NCBI RefSeq assembly: GCF_900174485.1
Contig: NZ_LT837803.1
Coordinates: 1,054,001 to 1,118,000 of the forward strand
DNA: 64,000 nucleotides
Source of the DNA: Sterolibacterium denitrificans
Lineage (GTDB): Bacteria > Pseudomonadota > Gammaproteobacteria > Burkholderiales > Rhodocyclaceae
Direction: 5' to 3'
Made by a program: the position numbers and the translations under genes. Position 1 is the first letter of the stretch. Each line of letters opens with the position of its first letter. The notes under the pieces were generated by a model. That model was not told the origin of the DNA. It saw only the letters and a program-made list of their open reading frames with translations, and ran no database searches. Of the stretch, positions 24,641-35,500 are shown in pieces.

Positions 24641-27600
24641 ATGGCTTCTAGCATAACGCGCACGCTGAGTCTTGAAGGGGCACTGGAGGAGGCGGCAGCG
24701 CATCATCGTGCAGGTCGTCTGGGCGATGCCGAGACGCTTTACAGGGCGATCCTTCAGGCGCAGCCCGCGCATCCGGACGCAAATCACAATCTCGGCGTGG
24801 TGGAGATGCAGCGGCAGAATTTTGCTGCCGCATTACCCTGGCTCAAGGCTGCGCTTGCTGCAAATCCGGGCTATGGCCAGTATTGGCTGACCTACATCGA
24901 AGCCTTGCTGTTCGCCGGGGATGCCGTTACGGCAGGGCAAGTTTTGGCAGAGGGGCGACCGAGAGGCTTGCAAGGGCCGGAAGTCGATGCATTGGCCGCA
25001 CGCATCGAAGCAGGCTCCGAAGCCTTGCCTTCCAGCTCCGCTTTTCATGCCGAGGCGTACCGGCAATGCCAACTGGCGGAGTCGCTCAAGGAGCGAGGCC
25101 AGAGCGAAAGTGCGATCGCCGGCTTTCTGCGGGCAATCGAGCTTGCGCCCGAGTGGAGCAAACCCCACACTTTTCTTGGCATCATCTTCAATGAACTGGG
25201 GCGCCTCGACGAGGCCGCGGCGAGTTTCAGACGAGCGCTGGAGATCGAGCCCGGTCAGGCCGAGGGGCATTACAACCTGGGTATCGTTTTGCACAGGCAA
25301 AAACATCTTCCGCAAGCGGAGGCGTGTTTTCAGCAGGCAATACGTCTTCGCGGCGATTATGTGGAAGCCCACGATCACCTGGGAATCGTCCTGCACGCTC
25401 AGGGCCGTTTCAGTGAGGCAGAACAGAGCTTCCGGCGCGCGCTGGCCATTCTTCCCGAACGCGCCGAAACCCTGAACAACCTGGGAATAACGCTTGATGA
25501 AATGGAGCGCGTCGATGAGGCTCGGCAGTGCTTCGTCCAGGCGATCGGGATCAGACCGGGCTATGCGGAGGCCCATGCCAACCGGGCAGATGCGCTCAAG
25601 GTGCTGGGGCGTCTGGATGAGGCGCGCGAAAGCTACGACGAGGCGATCCGGCTGAATCCGGCCTTGGTCGCCGCTTACGTCAATCGCGGCGTCCTGCTTG
25701 AAACCATGGGCTTGTTCGCGGATGCCGTAACCAGCCATGACGAGGCGATCCTGCATGCACCGGATGTGTTCGAGGCGTACTGCAATCGAGGCAATGCCTT
25801 GCTGGCCCTGGGGCGACTGACGGATGCCGTGGCCAGTTATCGCCAGGCGGTTCGGCTGCAGCCGGAAAATCCGGATATTCGATTGACCTTGGGCAATCTG
25901 CTGGGGAAGTCCGGCGACATTCCCGCAGGGCTGGCCGAGATCGAGCAAGCGCTACAGCTTCGGCCCGATTTCATGGACGCGCGCTGGAACATGGCGCACT
26001 GGCTGCTGATGCAGGGCGACTACGCAACGGGCTGGCCGGCCTACGAAATTCGCTGGGCGCGATGGATGGCGAACGGAACATGGCCCGTCAGGCAGTATCC
26101 GGCACCGCGCTGGCATGGCGATCAGGAACTGGAAGGCCGGAGGATATTGCTGCATGCGGAGCAAGGCCTGGGCGACACTTTGCAGTTCTGCCGCTATGCT
26201 CCCCTCGTTGCAGCGCGTGGCGCCAAAGTCTTCCTGCAGGTGCAGGCGCCGCTGGTGGAGCTGCTGCGCAGTCTGAATGGCAGGATCGAGGTCTTTGCCG
26301 AAGGGGAAGCACTGCCGACGGTCGATTTTCACTGTCCCCTGATGAGCCTGCCGCTGGAATTCGGGACGACGCTGGAGAGCATTCCCGCAAGTCTGCCCTA
26401 CTTGTCGGCCGATCCAGGCAAGCGGGCTTCCTGGCAACCTCGTCTTGGGAAAACGGATCGCTTGCGTATCGGCCTGGCCTGGCAATCCGGCGTTCATGCA
26501 GGCCATCCCGATCTTCGTAAAGACAATGCCCGTCGCGATATGCCGTTGGCTCAACTGGAAGCGCTTGGAAGATTGCCCGGCGTGGCGTTCTACAGTTTGC
26601 AGAAGGATGCGGCGTGCGCCAGGCAATTGCGTGATCTGCAGGACGCGGGCTGGAAAGGCCCCAGAATCGTCGATCTGACGGAGGAGCTTGCCGATTTTTC
26701 CGATACGGCCGCATTGATCGACAACCTTGATCTGGTCGTTTCCGTCGATACGGCGGTCGCGCATCTTGCGGGTGCGATGGGCAAGCCGGTGTGGGTGCTG
26801 CTGCGTTTTGATGCCTGCTGGCGCTGGCTGCCTGGGCGAACGGACAGCCCGTGGTATCCCACGGCGAGATTGATGCGGCAAGGTGCAATCAATGATTGGG
26901 GGCGGGTGCTTGCCGGGTTGTCCCGGGCGCTGGAACATGTTCCCGTTCGGCATGGGACGGCTGAAACGCCACGCAGCCGCAAGGATGACGTGGAGACATA
27001 TCATCGCCTGGGCTTGCTCAGGCGAGAGGAAGGACGTTTCCCGGAGGCGGCGAAAGCGTTTTCGGCAGCACTCGATATGGATCCGGATGATGTCGAAGCG
27101 CATAACGACCTGAGCCTGCTGCTGTTGTCCGCAGGGCGCTGGCGGGAAGCCGAAAACGGATTCCGTCATGCCATCAGGATCAGACCGGACTGCGCCGAGG
27201 CGCGCGCCAACCTGGGGGATGCGCTTCTGGAGGCGGGGCGTCTTGCCGAGGCCGAACAGCACTTGCGGGAGTCGTTGGCAGTCTGTCCCGGGCATGCCGA
27301 AATCATGAGCGGCCTGGGGCGCGCACTCATGGCGCTGGGCAAGACGGTGGAAGCCGAAGCGTTCTTGCGGCGCGCCATTGCACAGGCTCCCCAAAAAGCG
27401 CTTCCTCTGGCCAATGCGCTTTCGTGTCTGGATTATCGACCTGACGATCCGTGCTTCGAACACCTGGAAGCCGCATACGCAAATCGCGGTGAGCTGCCTG
27501 TTGCAGAGCGCATTCTCCTGGATTTCGCAATGGCCCGTGCCATGGATTTCACGGGCGATCATGAGCGCGCCTTCGAGGCTTGTGCCGAAGGCAACCGTCT

Positions 27601-30598
27601 GCATTGCGACTTGTATCCGTACGATGAAAATGCGGACAGGCACTTTCTGGAGAAAGTGCAGACGCTGTACACCGCCGAACTGATCGAGCAAATGGACTCG
27701 ATGGCTGCCTCCGGGATGAATGCAGACCCGCCGGATTCGCGCGTGCCGGTTTTCATTGTCGGCTTGCCGGATTCGGGCGGACAGCTCGTTGAACGGCTAT
27801 TGTCGCGCCATCCCGATGTGATTTGCGTTGCGGACCAGCGGGCGGTCGATCATCTTGTGGATTCCGTCGGCGTGCTTGAATTGATGCTGCCCGATGCCTC
27901 AAGGTGGGAGTCCAGTTTGAAGTCGCTGCGCAACCTTGGCAGGATGTATCTGGACAGGCTGCAGATTTATGCGGGTGAAGCGAAATTCATGGTCAACACG
28001 CTGCCTGACCACTACCGGCACCTGGGCTTGATTCATTTGATGCTGCCCAACGCAAGAATCATCCACGTACTGCGCGACCCGCTGGATACCTGCCTCTCCT
28101 GCTATTCCACCTTGTTCAGGGCGGGCTATGGCTACAGCTACGACCTGGGCGCAATGGGGCGACACTATGGTTTTTACCGGGCGCTGATGCGGCACTGGGG
28201 CAGCGTCTTGCCGGAAGGCCGCATTCTCGATGTCTGTCATGAAACATACATGGCCGCCCCGGCAGCCCAGGCGCAGCGCTTGCTGTCTTACGTGGGGCTG
28301 GACCGTGATGCGACATCTCCGCCGTATTGCGAGGAAGGCTCCGCTGAAAACGCGCATCCCATGTTCCGGCCGGCGCGGCCCTCCTGCCTGGCGTCCATCG
28401 CGCGGCAGGCTTGTTTTACGAGTCATTTCGATGAGTTGCGGCGCATCCTCGCCCCCTGGCGAGGGCAGCCCGAGGCGGCGGAACGGCAGCAACTGATTGC
28501 CGCCTATGGCCGTGGCGCCTGGCTGCGGGCCGTCGAACTGGCGCGCGGCATGCTGGAAAAACATCCGTGGCATGCGCTGGGCTGGCAGGTGCTGGGGGCC
28601 GCGCTGACGCAACTTGGCGAAACGGAAGAGGCCGTGACGACACTGCGGCACGCGCTGTTGCTCGATCCAAACCAGTCTCATGCGCACTACAACCTGGGCG
28701 TTGCGTTGCGCAATGCAGGGCGGCTCGAGGAAGCGACTGAATACTTTCAGCGGGCGCTGGAAATGGCGCCCGATCAATTCGAGGCGCATTACAACCTCGG
28801 CATCACCCTCAAGGAACTGGAGCGGCTGCCCGAAGCAGAGCGCTGCCTGCGTCAGGCCCTTGAACTCAAACCTGATGATGCCGACGCACTCAACAATCTG
28901 GGTATCGTGCTGCATGAACAAGGGCAGCTTGAGCCGGCGGAATCCGTTTTCCTGCAGGTGCTGGCGCGCTATCCAGCGCATGCGGAGGCCCGGAACAATC
29001 TGGGTCTGACGCTGGAGCATCTTGGCCGACTGGAAGAGGCGGAGACTGCCTTGCGCAAGAGCATCGAGCAGCGCCGGGACTATTTGCAGGCCTACATCAA
29101 CCTGGTTGCCCTGCTGATCAGGACAAGGCGTCTGGATGAGGCGGAGCAGTGTCTTCAGCAGGCACTTTCATTTGCCGAAGACGCGCCGGAAATTCACGCT
29201 GCCTTGGGCTCCTTGCATCTTGCCCGGGGTGAAACAAGCAGTGCCGTGGCGGACTTCCGGCGGGCGTTGGCGTTTGCGCCGGATTATGCCGCTGCGCGCA
29301 GCAGCCTGCTGTTCTGTCTTTGCCACGATGCGGACATCGACAATCCGGGCCTGTTTGCAGAGCATCGTGAATTTGCGCGCATCGTCGAAGCGCCGTGGAT
29401 TGCGTCCTGGCCGGCGCATGGCCATCAGCGCGATGCCGAGCGCCCATTGCGCATAGGCTTCGTCTCGGCCGATTTGCGTTGTCACCCCGTGGCTGATTTC
29501 CTGGAGCCCGTTCTCGCCCACATGGCCGGAAACCATGGCCATGGCCTGAGTCTGCATGCGTATTACAACGAGATGACCGAGGACGGCACCAGCAATCGAC
29601 TGAAGGGCTATTTCTCCGTCTGGAATCGCGTCGCTCACCTGGCGGACGCCGCGCTCTTCGACAAGATCCGCGCGGACGGCATCGATATCCTGATCGACCT
29701 TTCCGGTCACACGGGCAAGAACCGTCTGACCTGTTTTGCCCGCAAGCCCGCGCCGCTGCAGATCAGTTGGCTGGGGTATTCAGGAACGACCGGGCTGGAG
29801 GCGATGGACTATTACCTTGCCAGTGAGGATTTTCTTCCCCGCGACCAGTTCGATCATCTATTTACGGAAAAAATCGTTCACCTGCCTGCGCCCGTGCCTT
29901 TTTCACCGGATCCTCACGCGCCCGATGTCAGCGCGTTGCCTGCGCTTGAAAATGGCTATTTGACTTTCGGCAGCTTCAACCGCCCGAACAAGATCGGGCG
30001 TGCCGTGGTTGCATTGTGGTCGGACTTGCTCCGTAACCTGCCGACTTCACGGCTGATCCTGGTCGGCATGAATGGCATTCGGGATGTCCAGAAGCTCCTG
30101 GGCTGGTTTGAGGAAGAGCATATTGCGCCGGAACGGCTGGAGTTCGTGGATCGCTGTTCCTTGCCCGAGTATTTCGCTTATTATCGACGCGTCGATATTT
30201 GTCTCGATTCTTTTCCGTTCAACGGCAGCAGTACGACAGGCGATGGACTCTGGATGGGCGTGCCGACGCTCACATTGATGGGCAAGACCTTGCAGAGCCG
30301 CGCGGGATGGGCATGGCTGCGGCATTTTGGCCTGGATGATTTCGTTGCCGACAACCCCGCCCGGTTTGTCGAAATCGGGATGGACTGGGCGCAACGCTTG
30401 CCCGAGCTGTCCCGGATACGGATGGAATTGCGGGCACGTATCCTGAACACGCGTTCCTGTCGTCCCGAATCGATTGCACGGGCGCTGGAGTTTGCGTTGC
30501 GAACGATGTGGCGGCGCTGGTGTGCGGGACAATCTCCGGCATCTTTTGCCGTCCCGGAACGGGCTTGGCATCCATCCCTGGATAGGACGAAGGTTTAG
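24641..30598 (+). CDS. TPR/GT9-like/sulfotransferase-like/OGT (GT41) fusion protein
   Basis: A 1985-residue protein. Residues about 10-480 are TPRs (AHYNLGIVLHRQ, AETLNNLGITLDEM). Residues about 500-750 resemble a heptosyltransferase (GT9) C-terminal region (LLHAEQGLGDTLQFCRYAP; VVSVDTAVAHLAGAMGKPVWVLL). About 783-925 are more TPRs. About 1035-1240 resemble a sulfotransferase_3 domain (FIVGLPDSGGQ; HVLRDPLDTCLSCY), but its phosphosulfate loop lacks the usual RSGTT residues. About 1279-1560 are TPRs, and 1601-1960 are an OGT/SPINDLY domain with His1615 (CHPVADF), Lys1784 and DSFPFNGSSTTGDGLWMG. It likely glycosylates protein in the cytoplasm. Start support is modest. The aminotransferase gene follows after 3 bp. 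Confidence 0.85.
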   Translation: MASSITRTLSLEGALEEAAAHHRAGRLGDAETLYRAILQAQPAHPDANHNLGVVEMQRQNFAAALPWLKAALAANPGYGQYWLTYIEALLFAGDAVTAGQVLAEGRPRGLQGPEVDALAARIEAGSEALPSSSAFHAEAYRQCQLAESLKERGQSESAIAGFLRAIELAPEWSKPHTFLGIIFNELGRLDEAAASFRRALEIEPGQAEGHYNLGIVLHRQKHLPQAEACFQQAIRLRGDYVEAHDHLGIVLHAQGRFSEAEQSFRRALAILPERAETLNNLGITLDEMERVDEARQCFVQAIGIRPGYAEAHANRADALKVLGRLDEARESYDEAIRLNPALVAAYVNRGVLLETMGLFADAVTSHDEAILHAPDVFEAYCNRGNALLALGRLTDAVASYRQAVRLQPENPDIRLTLGNLLGKSGDIPAGLAEIEQALQLRPDFMDARWNMAHWLLMQGDYATGWPAYEIRWARWMANGTWPVRQYPAPRWHGDQELEGRRILLHAEQGLGDTLQFCRYAPLVAARGAKVFLQVQAPLVELLRSLNGRIEVFAEGEALPTVDFHCPLMSLPLEFGTTLESIPASLPYLSADPGKRASWQPRLGKTDRLRIGLAWQSGVHAGHPDLRKDNARRDMPLAQLEALGRLPGVAFYSLQKDAACARQLRDLQDAGWKGPRIVDLTEELADFSDTAALIDNLDLVVSVDTAVAHLAGAMGKPVWVLLRFDACWRWLPGRTDSPWYPTARLMRQGAINDWGRVLAGLSRALEHVPVRHGTAETPRSRKDDVETYHRLGLLRREEGRFPEAAKAFSAALDMDPDDVEAHNDLSLLLLSAGRWREAENGFRHAIRIRPDCAEARANLGDALLEAGRLAEAEQHLRESLAVCPGHAEIMSGLGRALMALGKTVEAEAFLRRAIAQAPQKALPLANALSCLDYRPDDPCFEHLEAAYANRGELPVAERILLDFAMARAMDFTGDHERAFEACAEGNRLHCDLYPYDENADRHFLEKVQTLYTAELIEQMDSMAASGMNADPPDSRVPVFIVGLPDSGGQLVERLLSRHPDVICVADQRAVDHLVDSVGVLELMLPDASRWESSLKSLRNLGRMYLDRLQIYAGEAKFMVNTLPDHYRHLGLIHLMLPNARIIHVLRDPLDTCLSCYSTLFRAGYGYSYDLGAMGRHYGFYRALMRHWGSVLPEGRILDVCHETYMAAPAAQAQRLLSYVGLDRDATSPPYCEEGSAENAHPMFRPARPSCLASIARQACFTSHFDELRRILAPWRGQPEAAERQQLIAAYGRGAWLRAVELARGMLEKHPWHALGWQVLGAALTQLGETEEAVTTLRHALLLDPNQSHAHYNLGVALRNAGRLEEATEYFQRALEMAPDQFEAHYNLGITLKELERLPEAERCLRQALELKPDDADALNNLGIVLHEQGQLEPAESVFLQVLARYPAHAEARNNLGLTLEHLGRLEEAETALRKSIEQRRDYLQAYINLVALLIRTRRLDEAEQCLQQALSFAEDAPEIHAALGSLHLARGETSSAVADFRRALAFAPDYAAARSSLLFCLCHDADIDNPGLFAEHREFARIVEAPWIASWPAHGHQRDAERPLRIGFVSADLRCHPVADFLEPVLAHMAGNHGHGLSLHAYYNEMTEDGTSNRLKGYFSVWNRVAHLADAALFDKIRADGIDILIDLSGHTGKNRLTCFARKPAPLQISWLGYSGTTGLEAMDYYLASEDFLPRDQFDHLFTEKIVHLPAPVPFSPDPHAPDVSALPALENGYLTFGSFNRPNKIGRAVVALWSDLLRNLPTSRLILVGMNGIRDVQKLLGWFEEEHIAPERLEFVDRCSLPEYFAYYRRVDICLDSFPFNGSSTTGDGLWMGVPTLTLMGKTLQSRAGWAWLRHFGLDDFVADNPARFVEIGMDWAQRLPELSRIRMELRARILNTRSCRPESIARALEFALRTMWRRWCAGQSPASFAVPERAWHPSLDRTKV

Positions 30599-30601
30599 AG
30601 C

Positions 30602-31750
30602 ATGATTCAGGTTTTTCGCGCCGTCCTGAGCGAGGAGGCGATTGCCGCCGCCGCGCAATGCATGCGCGAGGGCTGGGTGGGCTACGGCCCTCGTTGCCGC
30701 CGCCTGGAACAACATTTCATCGACATGCACGGAGGCTGGGCGCTTGCCACGGGTTCCTGCACTTCAGCCCTGTACTTGAGCGCGCTCTTGCTGGAGCCTG
30801 CGCCGGGCGATGAGGTCATCGTTCCGGCGACGACCTTTGTCTCGACGGCCATGGCCTTCCATTGGGCGGGCTGGCGAGTGCGGATTGCGGATGTCGATCC
30901 GGATACCTTGCTGCTTACACCCGGCAATGTCGAGGCGGTCGCAACGGAACGTACCCGCGCCGTCGTGGCGGTGCATCTGTACGGTCAGCGGGCGGCAGTT
31001 CGTGAGTTGGCTGCCTACTGCGCGCGCCGGGCGTATGTCCTCATCGAAGATGGCGCGCATCGGCTGCCGTTACCGGGCGAGGCGGCGCCCTCGGGAAAGT
31101 TCGCCTGCTATAGCTTCAATGCGGTCAAGGAAGCCCCGGCGGGCGAGGGAGGCATGCTCTGGTGCGCGGATGCGGCGCTGGAGCCCGCGGCCCGGCAGAT
31201 ATCCAACCTGGGCCTGGCTCTCGATACCCCGCAACGATGCTCGACGGTGCAACATCGTGACTATGAGTTCAGCCAGCACGGTGGGCTGAAATTGCGCTTG
31301 AACGACATTGCGGGTGCGCTGGCGCAGGACGGCATCGATCGGCTTGCCTCGACGCGCCAGCAGCGTCAAGCATTGGCCCGGCGTTACGATCGGGCTTTTG
31401 CCGATTTGGCCTTTCCCGATCTCCCGATGCGGCTTCTGCACCGGGAGACCGATGATAGTTGCCTGATGTATGTCGTTCGTGTCGGCAAGGCGCGCCGCAG
31501 CGCACTGCGGGAGGCGTTGGCGCATGCCGGGGTGGCGAGCAGCGTGCATTATTCGTCGCTTTCACTGCATCCTCTTTTCCTGGGGCAGACTGAGCTGACC
31601 TGTCCGAATGCGGAACTGGCGCAGCAGGAGGTTCTGACCTTGCCGCTGCGGCTGGATCTGACATCGGCAGAACAGGAGAAAATCATCGCCGCCGTGCGTC
31701 GCTGGGCCGAGGCTGAAGCGAGGCTGAAGCGAGGCAGGGCGCATGAATGA
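30602..31750 (+). CDS. DegT/DnrJ/EryC1-type sugar aminotransferase
   Basis: A 382-residue PLP enzyme of the PglE/ArnB/WecE family that puts an amino group on a keto nucleotide-sugar. GSCTSALYLSAL and DEVIVPATTFVSTAMA are conserved; the PLP Lys is at about residue 176 in CYSFNAVKEAPAGEGGML. EDGAHRLP carries the Asp that pairs with the PLP nitrogen. It starts 3 bp after the fusion glycosyltransferase and its end overlaps the acetyltransferase by 8 bp, so all three should be one transcript. The sugar substrate cannot be read from sequence. Confidence 0.92.
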   Translation: MIQVFRAVLSEEAIAAAAQCMREGWVGYGPRCRRLEQHFIDMHGGWALATGSCTSALYLSALLLEPAPGDEVIVPATTFVSTAMAFHWAGWRVRIADVDPDTLLLTPGNVEAVATERTRAVVAVHLYGQRAAVRELAAYCARRAYVLIEDGAHRLPLPGEAAPSGKFACYSFNAVKEAPAGEGGMLWCADAALEPAARQISNLGLALDTPQRCSTVQHRDYEFSQHGGLKLRLNDIAGALAQDGIDRLASTRQQRQALARRYDRAFADLAFPDLPMRLLHRETDDSCLMYVVRVGKARRSALREALAHAGVASSVHYSSLSLHPLFLGQTELTCPNAELAQQEVLTLPLRLDLTSAEQEKIIAAVRRWAEAEARLKRGRAHE

Positions 31751-32312
31751 CCTGCCCTTGTGTTCCGGTTGGATCGTCAATCTGCGCCCCGTTCTGCCAG
31801 AGGACGTCGATGCGATCGTGCGGCTGCGCAATACGGCGCGCAAATGGTTTCTGGATAGCCGGGAGGTCGATGCCGAGGGTGTGGCGGCATGGCTGGCAGC
31901 GATGCGTTTTCCCGATGAAGCCTTGTTGCGGATAGAAACGCAGGCGGGAGATTTTCTGGGCGTGGCGGGCTGGAGCCATTTGTCTCTGGCGTCACGCGAT
32001 GCGGAAATCGGCCGGCTGATGGTCGATCGAAAAGCCATCGTGCGTGAACTGCCCGATTCCGGGCGCAGCGTTGCGGTGGATGCGGTCAGGGCCATTGGCC
32101 GTTATCTGTTCGTCGAGTATGACCTCCATCGCATAAAAACTTCCTTTATCGCCGGCAACCATCTTGCGGCCGGCATAAATCGGCGCTGCGGCATGACGCC
32201 TGTGGAAACCCTCAGTCACCTGCAGTCGGGCAAGCCCGTGGAAGTGCAGCTCCTCGAACTCACCAGGAGCCGTTGGCTATCCTTGCAGGATGCCTATGCC
32301 CAGGATTGCTGA
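31743..32312 (+). CDS. GNAT-family N-acetyltransferase
   Basis: A 189-residue RimJ/RimL-like GNAT protein. VNLRPVLPEDVDAIVRLRN is a typical GNAT start, and LRIETQAGDFLGVAGWSHLS with the late NHLAAGINRRCGM complete the fold. The overlap with the aminotransferase gene suggests it acetylates the amino sugar made by that enzyme, as WbtB/PglD-type pairs do, but GNATs of this type also acetylate proteins. No other functional clue is present. Confidence 0.85.
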   Translation: MNDLPLCSGWIVNLRPVLPEDVDAIVRLRNTARKWFLDSREVDAEGVAAWLAAMRFPDEALLRIETQAGDFLGVAGWSHLSLASRDAEIGRLMVDRKAIVRELPDSGRSVAVDAVRAIGRYLFVEYDLHRIKTSFIAGNHLAAGINRRCGMTPVETLSHLQSGKPVEVQLLELTRSRWLSLQDAYAQDC

Positions 32313-32505
32313 TTCCCGGGAAAGATGAGTGCTTGTGTGACAAATTTGCTTGTTACCCCGCTTTTTGAGGTGCTACCTGCCTGACGGGACGTTATATTCC
32401 CGACAAATCGACAAGGTTGATGCAATGCACATGCACCTTGCGGTACGAATAAAAAATTGCAAGCTTGCCATGCGTTTGGCCAATGGCCGGGCCTGAGGGG
32501 TATTT

Positions 32506-35500
32506 ATGAGTGCGACGAAGAAGCCATTGACTCATCAGGAGTTGCCGTTTCCACAGACGCGGATTCCTGGCCTGATGAGTGATGCCTGGCCTTCTGTCCT
32601 GGCTGTGGGTCTGTTCTCGGCTTCAGGTGGAGCGTTCGCCAATGGCTGGGAACCCACTATTACTGCCACACAGGTTGCACCGGGCGGGACTTTTCGCGTT
32701 GACGCGAACTATATATATGATGGGGCTTGCGGCATGCGGTCCAAGGTGCGGTATGTGAGTGGTTCCTGCACGCCAACGGGTGATACGGGCTGGCAAGGTC
32801 ATACCTCGAATTGTTTTGTCGATGGTACGGCCAACCGAACCTACACCATGAGTGCTTCTCCCACTGCGCCATGCGTGGTTGTCGCCGAGGGTACGGATAC
32901 GCTAGGACGGAACCCTAGTACAACCTATACCATCAAGGCCACGCAAAGCATCAATGTGACCGCCGTGCCGCCAGCCAGTGCGCAAGGTGGTAACTCTTTC
33001 CCGGTGGCGGCGACGGCCAGTTCCGGCTTGTCGGTCAGCGTGAGCGTGTCGGGTAATTGCACTTATGCTGCGCCGAACGTCACCATGACCAAGACCACCG
33101 GAAGTTGTACGGTGAACTTCAACCAGGCTGGCAATGCAACCTGGGTGGCGGCACCCGAGGTCGGCTATACCGTCAACGCCACCGGCCTGCCTCAGACCAT
33201 CACCGTGACCACGCCGGCGCCGGCCAGCGCCAACTACAACTCGAGCTTCACGGTCGCTGCGACCACCAATGCGGGGCGGCCGGTGGCCATCACGACTTCC
33301 GGCAGTTGTTCGGGCAGCGGCAGCGGCAGCGCGACCATCACCATGACCAGCGGAACGGGCGTTTGCACGGTCAAGTACAACCAGACTTCCAACGATCCAC
33401 CTTATGCGCCGGCAGCGGAGGTGACGAATTCGACCACGGCCGTCAAGCTTCCGCAGGCCATCACCTTCCCCGAGCAGGCGACGGCCAGCCGGGTTTTTTC
33501 CAACAACAGCACTTTCGCCATCAGTCCGACGGCAACCCGGGGCAGCCCGGATTCCGGCAATGCGATTTCCTACAGCTCACTGAATACGGGCGTGTGTACG
33601 GTTTCGGGAACGACGGTCACCATGAAGGGCGTGGGCGATTGTGTGATTGCAGCCGATCAGGCCGGTAATGCCAACTATGCGGCGGCGCCGCAGCAAACCT
33701 CTCTCGTGACGCTGACCAAGGCCTTGCAGTCGATCACCGTCACCCAGTCGGCGCCCGCGACCCGGGACAATGGCCAGACGTTCACCGTCAAGGCCAAGGC
33801 CGTGCCCTCGAATCTGCCGGTGTATGTCCAGGGCGTGGGTATCTGCAGCGGCAGCGGCAACAGCACCGATACGGCGGTAACGATCACCATGACGGCAGCG
33901 GAAGGGATCTGCACGGTGGTCTATACCCAGACGGGGGATGCCAACTATGAAGCGGCGGATCCAAAGACCGAATACGTGTCGGCGGCATCCAGCTCGGGCT
34001 GCCTGGGCGAAGGAACCTATACGGGCCTGCGCCTCGGTTCGTCTGGCGGCTATCTGGGCTGGGCCTGCAATGGGGGCGACTATGTTTCTCCGGGAAGTTC
34101 GATCAGTTGCAGCCCGGGCAACTGGAATCTTCCCTGGTATCTGCTTTTTGGGATCAACTTGCCCCCCGGGATAGGCTTCAAGGGCCATGTCTTGCAGACT
34201 GAATACAACCCCGGCAAGACCTTCAAGATACAACTGGCGCCCGGCAGCACCAATGAGTACAACATCCTCAATGAAACCGACAAGACCTGCTTCGCGTCGG
34301 GCAACGGTTCCTATGAGTTCAGCGGCACGCGCAAGGGCGCGAATTCCAGCGCGGGTTATCTGGTCGCCATCCAGGACACGGCCACCATGCCGTCGGGCGC
34401 GTATTGCAACTACTCGCATTCGCTGACGAAGTGGAAAGTCAATAATCACGGCGGCTATATCACCCTGTCGAACGTCGGCTATCCCAGTTCGCCGGCCGGC
34501 TGCATGGGGTCGGATATCTTCGGGTTGAGCCGTCTCGTGGAATACAAGGCAGGGAAGAATTACGGCCACTGGGGCGATTCCTGGGTACGCAATGCCGCGC
34601 CATCCTGTTCCGATTCGGGTGCGCGGTTGACCTGCCAGGGTTATCAGCCGCCGGTGCCGGATCATATTCGCTACGAATTCAATTCAAATAACGCGTATAC
34701 CTGCCAGCCGCCGGAGGTGACGATCAAGGTCTGCGCCAATTCGATGCCGGAGATGGGCGCTGCCGGCAGTTGCACGGTGTATGGGGGCTATGCGGTGTTG
34801 CGGCCGTTGGCGACGAAGGGCAGTTGGAGCGGCCTGACCGCCGCTCCCGTCACCGGCTTCACCGGCGCTTCGTCCGGCGTCAAGCTCTCGCACAGCGTGG
34901 CTGGCGAGAGCGTCAATCTGGGCTACAGCAACAAGAGTCTGAGCCTCGTCGATAACACGCTCGAATGCTATGACACCCATACCAACCGGCGCGTCAGTTG
35001 CACGGCGGCAATGACCTACAAGTCCTGCCCGCCGTTCGATGCGGTGGAAAAGGGCGCCGACAACGGCACGAATCTTTACACCAAGCTGGCCGGGACGGCG
35101 TTCGAGTTCGACGTGGTGGGCGCCCCCGCCTATGCGGACAACATCACGGTGGAACTGGCCGACGTCTCGGCGCAGGGTGCCTGCGACGGCGCTCCGCTGC
35201 TGCAGTCGCTGGGCACGGCCGCCTTCAGCGGCGGGCGGAAGACCTACACGGCGACCTATAACAATGCCGCCGCCAAGGTGGGGGTGCGGATCAAGGACAA
35301 GGACAACACGTGCTACGCCTCCACGGATCCCTTCAGTATCCGTCCGGCCTATCTTGCGCTGTCGATGACGCCGGCGAGCGGCGTGCAGAAGGCGGGTGAG
35401 GATTTCACCATCGAAGCGGCGGCGAAAAATTCCGCGGGCAACACGACGATGGCGTATGCCGGCATTCCGCTGGTCGATGAGCGCTATATCCACGATTGGA

